Below are positions 45,862-57,900 of a DNA stretch of 64,000 nt, in pieces. Origin of the DNA: Fragum whitleyi (taxonomy: Eukaryota; Mollusca; Bivalvia; Cardiida; Cardiidae); the NCBI GenBank assembly GCA_948146395.1, contig OX411548.1, positions 35,782,912 to 35,846,911 on the forward strand, written 5' to 3'. Each line of letters begins with the position of its first letter. Position 1 is the first letter of the stretch. The notes below the pieces were generated by a model. That model had not been told where the DNA came from, searched no databases, and saw nothing but the letters and a program-made list of their open reading frames with translations. Position numbers and translations under genes: made by a program.

Positions 45862-46475
45862 TGAGCCTCTGCGTGACATCATTCCATGTTTTCACATGTG
45901 CGCAACGCTAAGACCAGCATCCGCACATTCTGATCAAAATCTTCACTTTTCAAATAAGCAACATACTTATAATCAGTATACAAAATGTGTGGCAGCCCAG
46001 AAAAGCTTGATGCATCTACATCACGGACAGATAAAATTGTTTGAAATGTCAAGCACAGGCTTACATATTTCTGGTTTACAATTGTAAATCAATCTACGAA
46101 GACAGAGTATTTTAGGAAATATTCTAAATTGTACTAACATCCTAACCCAAATGTAACATCATAGGCGATCGTTTCATAATATCTTTGTCAAAAGGTCCTT
46201 AAAAAGAACAATTGACAACATGTAAGAAACAATCGAATTGTAAAACAAATCGCCTGTGAGCTGTGTCATGTTGGTTATTTGAACAATTGGTTGTTGGAAA
46301 GTTTTGATTTGTCAGAAAGGCAGAAATCAGACCGTTTAAGATGTTGGCAAAATCTGAACATACCTTCCAATATGCATGGTTTCTATGGAAACCCAGGCAT
46401 AGGTGACGGATCTTACTAATTTGTGAACTATTAATTACATGTAATGGTCATTAATTAGGGCAGCTGGTATTTGAC
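45862..46475 (+). repeat. Segmental duplicate, copy 2, starting with a family-1 MITE
   Basis: The MITE occupies 45862-46062 (GAGCCTCTGCGTGACATC / GAAATGTCAAGCACAGGCTT). The following about 410 bp parallel 39503-39965, including TTAATTACATGTAATGGTCA and GGGCAGCTGGTA. A SINE follows immediately. Confidence 0.7.
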
Positions 46476-46484
46476 ACTTGATTT

Positions 46485-46705
46485 GTTTGAATGGGTTTTT
46501 ACGTCGCTTTCAACAATCTTTCAAGTATATCGCGGCGCTCGGAGCACCTAACAATGGATTCCTACTATTTCACTCACCGGTACTACCACAACATCCTTTC
46601 CTAGCCTCCAGCTGCTATCTCACATAGGTCTACGATTATCAACCCATTGGTGAGAGACAAATAGTCGGAGAGGATCAGTGCCGCCATCGGAGAGAACTCT
46701 AATTT
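46485..46705 (-). mobile_element. tRNA-derived SINE, left half of an inverted pair
   Basis: GATTTGTTTGAATGGG (tail side), CGCTTTCAACAATCTTTCAAG, TATATCGCGGCGCTCGG and CTACGATTATCAACCCATTGG. The head at the right is truncated after GCCGCCATCGG. Confidence 0.7.
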
Positions 46706-46779
46706 AGAGGGATACATTTGATAAAACATGTTGGGCTTTCATACCAAAATTAGTATATTGTTTTTTGAAAGAGAATCAA

Positions 46780-47062
46780 TTTGCCAATGTGACCGGGGCC
46801 GCTATCATGTGCAGTAGTAATATGTCGGACTACCATCCGATAGGTCTTTAGTAATGGTGACACTCACCCTTTCCGTCTATTTGTCTCCCACCAATGGGTT
46901 GATTATCGTATAGCTATCTTGGAAAGCAGCTGGAGACTAGGAAAGGCTGTAACGGTAGTACTGGTGTGGGAGAAATCAGTAATCCATTGTAAGGCACTCG
47001 AGCAGTCGCGATATGACTGAAAGCGGCGTAAAAACCCCATTCAAACAAACAAACAAAAACGA
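46780..47062 (+). mobile_element. tRNA-derived SINE, right half of an inverted pair
   Basis: The decayed head holds GCAGTAGTAATATGTCGG. The body has CCACCAATGGGTTGATTATC and GGAAAGCAGCTGGAGACTAG. It ends with GCGATATGACTGAAAGCGGC and the tail CAAACAAACAAACAAAAACG. Confidence 0.75.
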
Positions 47063-47568
47063 ATGAGACCCGTTAGGAAAACCCTACAAAAAGGCGCGGA
47101 CATAGGCAATTTGCTAGACTGACAAGGCTAGGGTCAAATTTTGGCAGATGGGCCGAGTCTAGAATTGTTTTTAATAAACTTGACCTCTGCTTGGTCACGT
47201 TTTCAATTAGTTGTTATTTTGAATTGGATATATTATGGACCCCTGCTAAATCCAATTCCCTTCAAAACACTGCACCATCTTTGCTTAGATCAGTCGATAA
47301 CGCGATGGGTTCTCAATCCTTAGGTAATGATATCGGCCCATGGCTGGGCTCTTAACAAATAGTACACATAAGTGGGATAGGCAGCTCATGGCTCGGATAA
47401 AAATGCAGTTGAACACGTATGTGGATCAACGGGAAACTATGAATTGATTCACCAACTGCTGCGATATCATAGCTGCATTGTTGAAATTAGCGCTTAACCA
47501 CGTTCAAACTAATCAAAATCATTAAGTGGAGGTAAGCAAGAAAGTTCAATCTTTTAAAAGTAAACTCA
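47063..47568. other. Non-coding stretch
   Basis: Nothing recognised. Confidence 0.4.
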
Positions 47569-48648
47569 TAACAAGAGGCCCAAGAGGGCCTGTATCGCTC
47601 CACTGGCTTTAAAATCTTGAGACTTTCATTAAATAAAGCTTACTTTAAATAAAAACATTAACACCCCGAAATTTCCTCAGACCTATTTAATAATGATTAA
47701 CTCCATATTGCACCAAAATACTCAATCACAATGAACCTGCAACCCTTTACCCATCTGATTAAAACACAAGGTTCAGAAGGAGATGTTGTTCAAAGATTTC
47801 GGGCTCAAAATTGGCCCCCCCTTGCCACACCCATCTTTATGGACCAATCAAAATTTCTTGAACAATTTAAGTAAATAGTCACCCAAGAAACATTCTGGTA
47901 AAGTTTCATTGAAATTGGCTGAGTGGTTCCGGAGGAGATATCGTTCAAAGATTTTGACCTGAAAATAAGCCACGCCCTGCCACGCTCAAATGTATGGGCC
48001 AATCAAAATTTAGCAAATGATTTTTTTAAAAAGAAACACTCAAGGAACATTCTGTTAAAGTTTCATTGAAATCAGCCAAGTGGTTCAGGAGAATTTGTCA
48101 TTCGAAAATTTCGGGCTCAAAATAGGCCCCGACCTGCCACGCCCATATTCATGGACCAATCAAAATTTCTTGAACAATTTAAGTAAAGGGTCACCAGAGG
48201 AACATTCTTTTAAAGTTTCATTGAAATCCGCCCAGTGGTTCAGGAGGAGATGTCGTTCAAAGATTTCGGGCTCAAAATATGCCCCGCCCTGCCACACCCA
48301 TATTTTTAGTCCAATCAAATTTTTTTGAAGAATTTAGGTAAAGGGTCACCAAAGAAACATCCATGCCAGGCTTCATTGAAATCAGTCCAATAGTTTGGGA
48401 GGAGAAGATTTTTAAAGATTTCAAAGTGAAAAATGCCACTCCCATATTTGAGGGCAAATCAAAATTCTTTGAACAATTTAAGAAGATGGCCACCCAAGGA
48501 TCATTTCTACCAAGTTTCGTTAAAATCCGCCCATTGGTTTGGGAGGAGAAGATGTTTAAAGAAAAAGTTTACGCACGCACGGACGCACGGACGCACGACG
48601 GACACTCCGCCATGACAATAGCTCGCTGGCCTTCGGCCAGTGGAGCTA
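47569..48648 (+). mobile_element. Pearl/DINE-1-like element D, longest complete copy
   Basis: Starts AACAAGAGGCCCAAGAGGG. About six core units at about 155 bp are marked by AAGTTTCATTGAAATC-like, GTGGTTCAGGAGGAGATG and CCAATCAAAATTTCTTGAAC. A GCACGGACGCACGGACG microsatellite follows, and the hairpin TAGCTCGCTGGCC / GGCCAGTGGAGCTA closes it at about 48621-48648. Frames such as 48363-48683 follow the units and end in the microsatellite. Confidence 0.85.
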
Positions 48649-49080
48649 AAAATTACATTGCTTTTAAGTACATCTTTTTTTGAAAATATTACAGATAATG
48701 ATATGCATTTAACTTTCAGGAATAATTGGCCAAAGCTTTTTGTTTAGTATTTGTCAAGATAACATCAATTAAAGCGTGTCTTTATTATTTTTTTTTCTTT
48801 TTTTGAAATCTGAAGTTGAGTCTTATCCTTTCAATCAAAGTTCTCTCCGACACTTGACAAAGTTTTCGCTACCTACCCAGTCGGTAATGCGTCTTTCTCT
48901 CAAAAATCAGTTCTGTGTTCCTGAAAGCTTCGTTCCCCCCGGCATGCCTAACCGACGCTTGTCAATAGTCATTTTGACGTGCCTCATTTGTTTACCCCAA
49001 TGAGCGAATGATATGCCTAAGAAGGGTGGGTAGGTTGTGGCTCCGATGAACGTTATTGTTTAAGTACTATTATTGAACTA
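48649..49080. other. Non-coding stretch
   Basis: Nothing recognised. Confidence 0.4.
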
Positions 49081-49165
49081 GTGTGGCAACCGACAGGAAG
49101 TCATGGGTGGGTGCGTGAAATACCGTTGAAAATGGCATTAAACCGTATACAAACGAGCAATATGG
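49081..49165 (+). mobile_element. SINE tail-half fragment
   Basis: ACAGGAAGTCATGGGTGGG and GTTGAAAATGGCATTAAACC match the element at 60711-60805. Confidence 0.4.
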
Positions 49166-49949
49166 TACAAGTAGTCCACAAATAGTAGAAATTTTGAAAT
49201 CGATCCAAGATTCTTGTCTAAAGCCCCAAACTTTTCAATTTTATAAAACGACATAGTACATAGTTTTCTTGACACTATAAGTAATAAGTAGATGTTCAAT
49301 ATGTATGATTTTGTGATATTTGAGCATTATGAAAAAAGAACTTGTGTGTTTGGGGATAGAAATAGTATGGTGTCAAACGACGACTCACGAGATCGATCCG
49401 AAATCAAAATTCCTCCAGCATTAGCGATGATCAATCTTGAATAGATCGTTAACAAAATATTTGTCTTATGAGAATCATTTGAAACTACTAATCAGTGCCC
49501 TCTATTTCAAGTAATCATTTTAAAGAATTTCCGTTGGTATCATATTGGGTTACATATATGTATCAAACGTATAAATGCATTTCAGTAGAAAGTATTTTTA
49601 TTCCTAACTCTTTGTAGAAGTGAAACTGACGTATCAGTGCAGGTCTGAATAACAACTATATTTATAGGTCGGTTTGAATGACCTGGAATTGACGTCTGTC
49701 ATTTACGTACACAGACAAACTACTAAAAGTATCAGATTTATAAATTGTACATAAATTACAGATGATAAATTTAGGATAAAAGTCAAGCTCAGATAGAATA
49801 GATAGGACTGTCTAATCAAACCCAGAAAAAAAAGAGATTTTCTCACATTCAATGATTCAAGCTCTTAGTGGATGGAAAACGCCCTTCCAATTAAGGCTAG
49901 AATTTTTTACTTTGGTTTGGCTATACTAAAGTGTCATTTAAAATACTCA
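49166..49949. other. Non-coding stretch
   Basis: Nothing recognised. Confidence 0.4.
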
Positions 49950-50800
49950 TAATTGTTCAATTGTTCATTGACCTGATTCCATTTTTTAAAAGAAATTTGA
50001 AAAGGGAACATCTAAAGAACAGTCCTGACAAAATACAGGAATATTTTGTGGAGGGCTTCATTTGAAGTAACCGTTCATTATTTCTATGTAGACCTGAGTT
50101 TTGCTCCCCGCCCCCTCTGATGAGCCAGACATTTTAACCTTCTGGTTTAGAAGAAGAAGAAGAAGAAATTTTAAGATTTAAATATGGACCTTAGTCTTTC
50201 CTCTAACTATTGCTCCGCACCTGGTGGTCCAACATAAATAGTTAAGTGGTAATCATTTAGCTCTATTAAAGTCAACCTTCTGGTTTATCAGAGGAAGAGT
50301 TATATCTACATAGACTTGGAGTCCTACCCCTCCCTCCCGTGCCCCTCCCCATGCGATCCAACATTAAGGATTTTTGCTTTTAAAACAAATGTCTATCATT
50401 TGATGATTCATACTAAATATATCAAATGCTGTTGACTTCATTAATTAGAAAATGAGTAATCTTAAACATTAATTTAGACCCATAGTACCACAACCTACCC
50501 CTTGTGATCCGTACTTTGTGGCAAAGCAGTCATTACTATAAAATACTTTTTTCCAATAAAGACATCTAAACTGATGATCGATATCAAATACATGGTAAAG
50601 GCTATTGAATTCCTAGTTAAGAAGAAGATTTTGAAATATTTTATATAGACCCAGAGTCCTCTCCCCATTTGATTCTGCCCCTGGTAGGTTTAAAGATCCG
50701 TATTTACAACCAGAGTTGATCAATTTTGCTATTTTGGGAGGGGTCACGCAAGAAACGTTCATGTAGAATGTGCTCAGGTGACAAGGGAGGGTCCGTTGGT
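49950..50800 (+). mobile_element. Pearl-like element G
   Basis: Units contain ACCTTCTGGTTTAGAAGAAG, ACCTTCTGGTTTATCAGAGG and the palindrome-bearing GCTCCGCACCTGGTGGTCC, the reverse complement of the unit in the array at 62816-64000. Ends with TGCTCAGGTGACAAGGGAG and a weak GGTCCGTTGG remnant. Confidence 0.5.
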
Positions 50801-50814
50801 GAACGAAAAACATA

Positions 50815-51062
50815 TTAACTCTTGTCATGCTGAACCCGGAATATTACTGCTTTGGCAGGAGCTATAGACCAACATCATCCTGCACATATGTGCAGTCTGA
50901 TGCTAGTCAACACCACCTGTTTCTCATTTTCAAACCAGAATTGTCATTTTATTTAGTTTTTCAAATAAAAGTTGACCTACAGTTGGTACTTTCAGTGCTT
51001 TTTGCCCTTTGATTTTGATGAAAATTTGTAGCCAAAATTTATTCAGCATGACAAGGGTTAAA
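50815..51062 (-). mobile_element. MITE, family 2, inverted orientation
   Basis: AACTCTTGTCATGCTGAACC at the left and TTCAGCATGACAAGGGTTAA at the right. The interior reads as the reverse complement of 4942-5148, with CATCCTGCACATATGTGCAG. Confidence 0.8.
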
Positions 51063-51779
51063 TTCATCTTAATTATAAATAATAACGACGGTATCGTTCC
51101 TTTTCACACGATCTTCTTAAGACTTTGTGTGAGAAAATATGAGAAAACATTTTCCCCGGTTTTCAACCGTTCTTATGCCTTCTGCATGGTTCAATTAGTC
51201 TTATTTTAAGTATCTATATATTATTATTATTATTAATACTTATTTCAAATTTTGAATTACTCCGTGCTAATAATTATTTTTTTTCTTCATAATCCGATTC
51301 TGTCGTCTGATCTATTATTAAACATATTTATGATCATAATAAATCTCTAAAAATGGGGTTATGAAACAATTGCATGTGGTTTGATCCGGAGCCATGTCAG
51401 TGACACATGTATGCTCTCCGATATCGGACAAAACCGGAATCGCCTGTCATCAAATGCGAAATGATTTTGGACTTAGGTATAGTAATTGGATTTTTCAGTA
51501 ATAACCTGCATTATTTTGTTTTACTACATGAAAAAGAAATTACCGGTATGCATTAAACAAAGATTTACATTGTAATATTCAAATTCGAAAATCAGAATCA
51601 CTAAACCAAGTGAATCACTTTCATAGCATTTTCTGCAAATTCCACTAGGAACTCAAATTAGCTATTAAGTTGACCAAGAATAACAATCCAACGGGAGAAA
51701 AGCAATTAAATGCTATTAACAAGTAACTAGTCGGATTTATTACCACTGCCTCCATGCTATATGCAGCTAACTGCGTGCG
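51063..51779. other. Non-coding stretch
   Basis: Nothing recognised except short ATT repeats near 51219-51237. Confidence 0.4.
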
Positions 51780-52407
51780 CCAAGGTAAAATCCTAATGGA
51801 CCGAATTTCTCCACACGAATGAAACTTTACCAAAGAGTTCCTTGGATGACGCTTTTCAACGATTGTTCGCGAAATTCTGATTGACCCATGAATGTGGACG
51901 TGGTAGGGCATGGCTTATTTCAAGCCCAAGATCTTTGGACGTCATCTCCTGAACAACTAAGCAGATTTCAATGAAACCTTATCAGAATATTCCTTGGGTA
52001 ACCCTTTTTAAAATTGTTTGCGAAATTTTGATTGGCCTAAAGATATGGGTTTGGCAGGGCGGGGCTTATTTTGAGCCCGCAATCTTTGAGCGACATTTTC
52101 TCCTGAACCACTAAGCCGATTTCAATGAAACTTTAATGGAATGCTCCTTGAGTGACCTTTTTCAGACATTATTCGCGAAATTTTGATTGGCCCATAAATA
52201 TGGGTGTGGCAGGGCAGGGCTTATTGGGTTTCCTCAGTAATGAATGGGGGGCATGGTCTATTGTGACTTAAAATTCTTGAAATAACATCTCTTCTTCAAC
52301 AATCAGGCAAATGTGAATGAAACTTTGCCAGTGCGTTACTTGGATGAGATCCACAGGACCAATAAAATTCAGGTGAGCGGTTTAGGGCCATTCAGGTCCT
52401 CTTGTAA
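51780..52407 (-). mobile_element. Pearl-like element E
   Basis: Reads right to left: the start signature is the inverted TTCAGGTCCTCTTGTAAG at 52407. Core units of about 160 bp carry GATTTCAATGAAAC, GCGAAATTTTGATTGGCC and TGGGTGTGGCAGGGCAGGGC. The hairpin end is missing or decayed at the left. Confidence 0.65.
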
Positions 52408-52599
52408 GACGTTTATTCGAGTTGCGCCGATTTAACGTACCCTTGGGTAGACTCGCCCCCTGTTTTGCGCTTGTTTTGCGATTTATAAGCAATCTAAATA
52501 AAATTTTGTGGGTCTAAGAATAGAATAAACAAAAAAGGTTATTCGTTGTTTACGATAATTTTCAAACATGAACGGCGTTTCGAGATATCGTAAAACGGG

Positions 52600-52740
52600 G
52601 TCCACGAAATTATCGATTATGTTTCACCTCGCTTGAAAATTATTCAAAACTCGACCATTACACTCATTCAATTTCATTCAAAAATCATTTCAACTTGTAA
52701 ATTTCACAGTGTTCCTTAATACAGGCACTTCGAGCGTGTT
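52600..52740 (-). repeat. Relative of the large element's inner arm
   Basis: ACACTCATTCAATTTCATTC, AAAATCATTTCAACTTGTAAATTTCAC-like sequence matches the outer part of the right arm near 14240-14295. Only this piece is recognisable. Confidence 0.45.
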
Positions 52741-52955
52741 ATTAATGCGACATGGGTGTGTTCTTTATTTCCTCGACCATACAAAACTTTCCAGCGATAT
52801 TCTTTATTTCGCGTTTTCAGTCAGTCGCGAAAATCAGCGAAAATAAAAATGCTCTCCAATAAGACCCGTTTTACAGTTGGCTACTGTGTTCCGTCATTGT
52901 CCGTTGTATTCCCGTTCAAAATTTGTTGCTTGATTTATTATCCTCTTTAAACAGC

Positions 52956-53086
52956 AACCCTGTGTTCAAAATTGTGCAAACTGTTTGCATATTTTATCGG
53001 ATCCTCTTTGCACATGCGTGCAAATCGGGGTAAAATAAGCAAATAGTTTGCACCACTTTCACGGTCATCCCGAATGCAGGGCAGGC
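52956..53086. mobile_element. MITE, family 3 core
   Basis: AACCCTGTGTTCAAAATTG pairs with CATCCCGAATGCAGGGC; CTGTTTGCATATTTTATC pairs with GTAAAATAAGCAAATAG. Confidence 0.75.
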
Positions 53087-53184
53087 TTATCGAATTAAAG
53101 CTTTACAGACTCTGAGAGGCGTTCCTGATGTCAAGGTCTAGTTATGTTGTTATAAGAATCAAATTCAGTTTAAAGTCTGGCGAG

Positions 53185-53500
53185 ATTAACAAGTGTGCCG
53201 CCCATGGATGCCAACGCTTGGCTGCTGGTGCAGGATTTATGTAAACATCATAATTCTAAACGGGGACATAACTCTTACAAAAATGCTTTCAGAGTTGTTC
53301 CCCTTGTGAACCTGGATAGCTCTTGTGATGATGAACAAACATGTCAAGTACCATGTAGATATCTTCATTAACAACAATGATGCTACCAAGGTTAAAGTAT
53401 TGATACGCCTACGTCAACAACAACGCCAATGCCTACTCGAACGACACCAAGGTGGTTAAAATTCCTCGGGTTTTCTCCAAAAACAGCCGACCAAAAAAAA
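53185..53500 (+). mobile_element. Pearl-like element O, short relative of N
   Basis: GTGCCGCCCATGGATGCC at the start, then AACTCTTACAAAAATGC, a degraded CAACAACAACGCC tract and the shared end ACGACACCAAGGTGG plus TCGGGTTTTCTCCAAAAACAGCCGA. Confidence 0.65.
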
Positions 53501-53575
53501 AATCAAAGGTAATAGGGGTATTTTTCACCGGGCACTGCCCATTTACATTAAATGTCCATTTTTTTTCAACGAACT

Positions 53576-53656
53576 GCCCTGCGTTCGAGTTGAAAACGTT
53601 TGAGAAATGTGACCCGTTTGCAATCGTTTCTGAATCTTGAATGAAGGGCTGGCTAA
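53576..53656. mobile_element. MITE family 3, internally deleted
   Basis: GCCCTGCGTTCGAGTTG at the left and TTGAATGAAGGGCTGGC at the right. The GC-rich centre is lost. Confidence 0.55.
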
Positions 53657-54500
53657 AGCCGAATATAACTTGGTAAGCAATTGGTAGGCCATTGGTAAGC
53701 AAGCCTATGGCTTCTGAAGGCCCGTCTGTTTGAGTTCTTCTCATTTCATGTTCTAAGCAATCTACTGTGATTCTTTTCACTATTTGCGATTCAACGTAAA
53801 ATTCTGTGAAACGCCCTAAGATGTTCTGCTCCAATTAATCGTAGACATTGAATTGACAACTCTCATATACTTCTTGAGTGAATTTTGGAAATAGATCTAG
53901 TCATGCCTATTATAACCGCCAGTTCGTTCGTTCGTTGATCTTCAACTCCCGTCAGAAAGAACCATTCAATGTATCCACTGGGTGTCGAAGTACATAATAT
54001 TATAATCCAACCCAGTCGCACAAAATCACAATACATCTATATTTTTTTCTTTCGCCACCTATATAAAACTCAACTTATACCTATGCAATGTGTGTGACAC
54101 AGGTCTATTGGCCCTAACTAATACAGCATTGTTTTGATCAAATGAGCGCTGGACTCAACCGGGTTCCGGTGATCATCACTAGTGGTTGTCCCCGTCCTGG
54201 GGAAATTAAGCTGGAAGTTATGGATACACTCGATCATCTCGATAAATGAACAAATTTCTGCACTATGATATACCTGGTTTATTTTTATGACATATCAAAG
54301 CAATCTACAGTATGGCCACACTTCTACGTCACGGCCAAGCCGCATGATGATGATCTCTTATCATGATCGGAAAACAGGGTGTGAAACTACGATTTAGCTA
54401 TATCTCTTACCCTCTAACTTAGCCTACCTTTGTATGTACATGTATTTTTGCTTTTTCCTCGACCGTCTCGATTTATTGACAAACATCTGTCAACAGTCAT
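53657..54500. other. Non-coding region upstream of NUP153
   Basis: The 133-codon - strand frame at 53433-53834 overlaps a MITE and a Pearl-like end and resembles no known protein. Otherwise nothing recognised. Confidence 0.4.
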
Positions 54501-54516
54501 GACTAAGGAATAACTA

Positions 54517-54553
54517 TGACGTCACTAATGACGTGACTTGTCGTGACGTGTAC
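54517..54553 (+). promoter_or_regulatory. Cluster of CRE-like TGACGT motifs
   Basis: TGACGTCA at 54517-54524, then TGACGTGA and TGACGTGT within the next 30 bp, about 400 bp before the NUP153 start codon. These match ATF/CREB-type sites; function is inferred. Confidence 0.4.
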
Positions 54554-54792
54554 TTAAACTTCGATTAGGTTAACGATTTATGTTCATTTGCAATTTAGGC
54601 ATAAATCAACACTGACATTATAAAAGGATCGTTTTATTTTGTCTTTTAAAAGTCTTTCACACAAGAACAAACAGTATTGTATAATCGATCACTTTCAGGT
54701 CTATTTCTGTTTTATTATTTTTTATAGTTGTCTCCCTTGCACGCTCTTTACGTCGCCATTGCCAGACAATACATCATGTGACCAAAAATCAA

Positions 54793-54825
54793 CCAATCAT
54801 AAACTTTTCCACTTACCGCCATCTT
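54793..54825 (+). promoter_or_regulatory. CCAAT box and YY1-like motif of the NUP153 promoter
   Basis: CCAAT at 54793-54797 and CCGCCATCTT at 54816-54825, 115-145 bp before the ATG, with no convincing TATA box nearby. This combination is usual for housekeeping promoters, where the YY1-type site often lies close to the start of transcription. Confidence 0.4.
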
Positions 54826-54938
54826 TTTTAGTGAAAACTGCATGGTTCGACGTCAACAATTTAAGATATAATTAACAAGAATAAATCATCCCTTAGTAAA
54901 CGACACCTACGCCATTTGGTTTATAGGGATCCGGGGAA

Positions 54939-54998
54939 ATGGAGCGACAAGGTTCCCGCTCCCAGAGAGCCCCGTATACACGTAAAGAGAGCAGAAAG
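54939..54998 (+). CDS. NUP153: NUP153 exon 1
   Basis: Twenty codons from ATG, starting MERQGSRSQRAPY and ending before a GTCAGC donor (phase 0). Rich in Arg and Ser, like the basic N-terminus of the family. Least certain of the seven because it has no strong sequence match. Confidence 0.7.
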
Positions 54999-57900
54999 GT
55001 CAGCGACACCGAATTTTACATCCATTTTCTTTCTTGTTAATTCAATATCCGTTCATTCTATCTTAAAAACAACATTTTAATGGACATTATTTGTGTATAT
55101 TGCAATGATTCGGCTCTTATTGTACCCCTTTCAACTGAAAAAAGTTCTTCTGTCTCTCATTTCGATAATCATCTGATGTTAGTTCCTAAAACATTACTTG
55201 GGGTAACTTATCCTGTGTTACCTATTTTGGTGGATTCAAGTGATCATGCTCCGTTACCAAATACCTAGACAATGACAATTGTTTATTCAATAAAACACTT
55301 GGCCAACTTATTTCAGGCCCAGACGGGGCCTGTTGTTGTTGTTTTCTCAGCTTGAAACGAGCTCTGTGTTAAGGCCTAAAATATGTTTCACACTGTTTTC
55401 GAATCATACCCCGCTTTACACGCAGGTGCACGAGTTAAGCGGGGTATAACTTGAATTGTTATGTCATCCTAAAGGCAGGGCTGGTTTCAAGCTGAAAAAA
55501 CAACAACAACGGGACCCGCCCGGGTCTGAAATAAGTTGGCCCAATGATGAAAACTACTGACATTGATAAAAAGATTTCAAGGCAAAAGGCTGTCTTTAAA
55601 TGTTCTAATTTCATTGACCTTTAAGAAATTTTACTCAGACATTAGTTTCTGTAACCCTGAAAATCACAATCATTAAAAGACATTGTCTGTTTTCAACATC
55701 GAAAATTAGGACATTGTTCATTCAACATGAAATGAAGATTTTAGTAATCTTATTTAAACCACAATCTTTGATCTTTATAGATATTTAAAACAATTAAAAT
55801 TATAATTAATATTTTTGCTTCTACTTAGTACAACACTGAGAGATTAAAATTGAAATCAATATTTTTGCTTCTACTTAGTACAACACTGAAAAGAATCTCC
55901 TGATCTAATTTTCTTTAAACCAGGAACAATATTCCAGATTAGAGAATTTTAGCGCCCCACACAACTTTGTGATTTACATTTTGTAAACATGCTTTCATCT
56001 GCAGTTTAAAAAAAAAATTTGGTTTAGTCTTTGTAAACTTGAATGTTGACTGAAATTAGAGTAAATTTTATTAGATGTCAGAATGTGGCACAAGGATAGT
56101 GATTTTTTTCACAGCATTATTTTAATCTGAAAATGTCATATGTGTTTTGGATTCCTCCACATGAGGTCACAGGTTGTCACCTAGACAGGAACCAAGATAC
56201 TGGATTTTATTTTAAAAATTTATAAGCAATGAATTTGAATTGAAAGTCTTCTGAAAAAAATTAATTAAGAAAAATTGCAAATTTGTGTTTATCTTTTGTT
56301 TGGACTATGAATACAAGACATCTACTTTAATTTTTATCAAATTAAGCACAGAATGACTGCTTGGAAAAAAGGAGGATCTGGTAACCTATCTTTAAAATGC
56401 CCGGAGAATTAATTCACAGTTGGTGTAGTAGAATTTAGTCCAGTCTTGTGCAGATTAGTTTACAAAGCCCACTGTCCTTTAAAAGACTTTGGTATTTCAT
56501 CATGAAGTATGCTAATACACTTGATTCATCTGTAGGTTAGATTTTCTATTTAGTATTTATAGAAAAACAATCTGTGTACTGTTAACTTTTGTAAATAACT
56601 TGGGTAATTTTGTTTTTTTCAGTCGTTTTTCTCTAAGATGAAAGATTCCTTCAGAGACATTATGTACCCGTCATGGCTTGCAGGAAATGAAAAAGATGAG
56701 GCTTCTGGATCAGCAACAAGGCCCATGATACCAGTGAGTAAATTTTGCACGCAGACAAAATTGTGCACTCGTTAATATGCAGTGAACCTTTGACAAGTAG
56801 CCATGAAAACAGGAACAGAGCTTAAGATCAACGCATTTCATGAAGCATCCTTTTTATTACGAGTTTTATCAAAAAATTGAAGTGGCCTGATATAAGTTTT
56901 AGCTATTTTATTGAGCATAATTATTCTGACAAATATTTCAGTAAATGAACTTTTAGACAAAACAAGAATAATCAAAACATGGGATTTAGACAGTATGGAA
57001 ATTTGACTTAAAGACCAAATGGGATAAGACGAAGAGGGAACAAACCATGCTTAAGTGGTGTGAGCAGCTTAGATGAATTGTATTTATGTGAGAAACAACA
57101 GGAAATCATGCATAAAAGCACCAGTCACTGCTGTTGCGACAGTGCTGTATAACTGAAAATTGCCAATAGTGATGAAAGAGACGTCGAACCCAAAACAAAA
57201 TCAAACAAACAACCTAAAATAGGGTTTGTTGTAGGGTTATTACTTAATTATAATGTATTTGCAGGGGAAAAGACTAACAATTTTTACTTATGGGCCCAGG
57301 TTGCCAAAATGGCATTTAATATTTGGGATATGGGTATTTTCTCTAAAAATCTTGGGGACCAGCCCAAAATCTAGGGACCATAGGCGACTGGGCCCCTGTT
57401 TGTTCTTTTTCCCTGAATTGGCTAGATGTCCATATCATTTCCTCTAATTTTAACTCTGTACCATGCTCTTTTGCCTCAATCGTTTGTATTGGTTCTTTTC
57501 AGACTACTTCTACAGCACCTCCATCTCAACCTGGAGGAAGTAATCAGCAGGTGCCACAGTTTCCGAATCCAGGTTTTGGGATGCCAAATGGTCAACCTAG
57601 GACAGTAGAATATGCTGGTGTCGACCCTGGAAATGGACCCTTTCAGTCCCCTAATCTCCCACCGCCTATATCCGAGTTCACTTCATCCTTGCTACCTTTA
57701 AATAGGCTGACGGAAAAATCAGACAGTGTACTTGCTAATGGTGTGTTACAAGTTGTATAATAATTGCATTAATCTTTGTTACTTGATAGTATCTCAGCCG
57801 GTAGGATATAGGATCTAAATATGAGTTTTCATTCTTGGACACTACTCTTTAAAAATTTTCAAGTTTGAATAGCTGTTGTTATCAGTTCTATGCTTTAATA

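Noticed and set aside
48363..48683. 106-codon + frame
   Set aside because: It repeats with the core units of the Pearl-like element and ends in its CGGA-type microsatellite and hairpin; it is an artefact of an open tandem repeat.
53433..53834. 133-codon - frame, the longest in the window
   Set aside because: Overlaps a MITE fragment and the end of a Pearl-like element, has no recognisable domain and no splice or promoter support.
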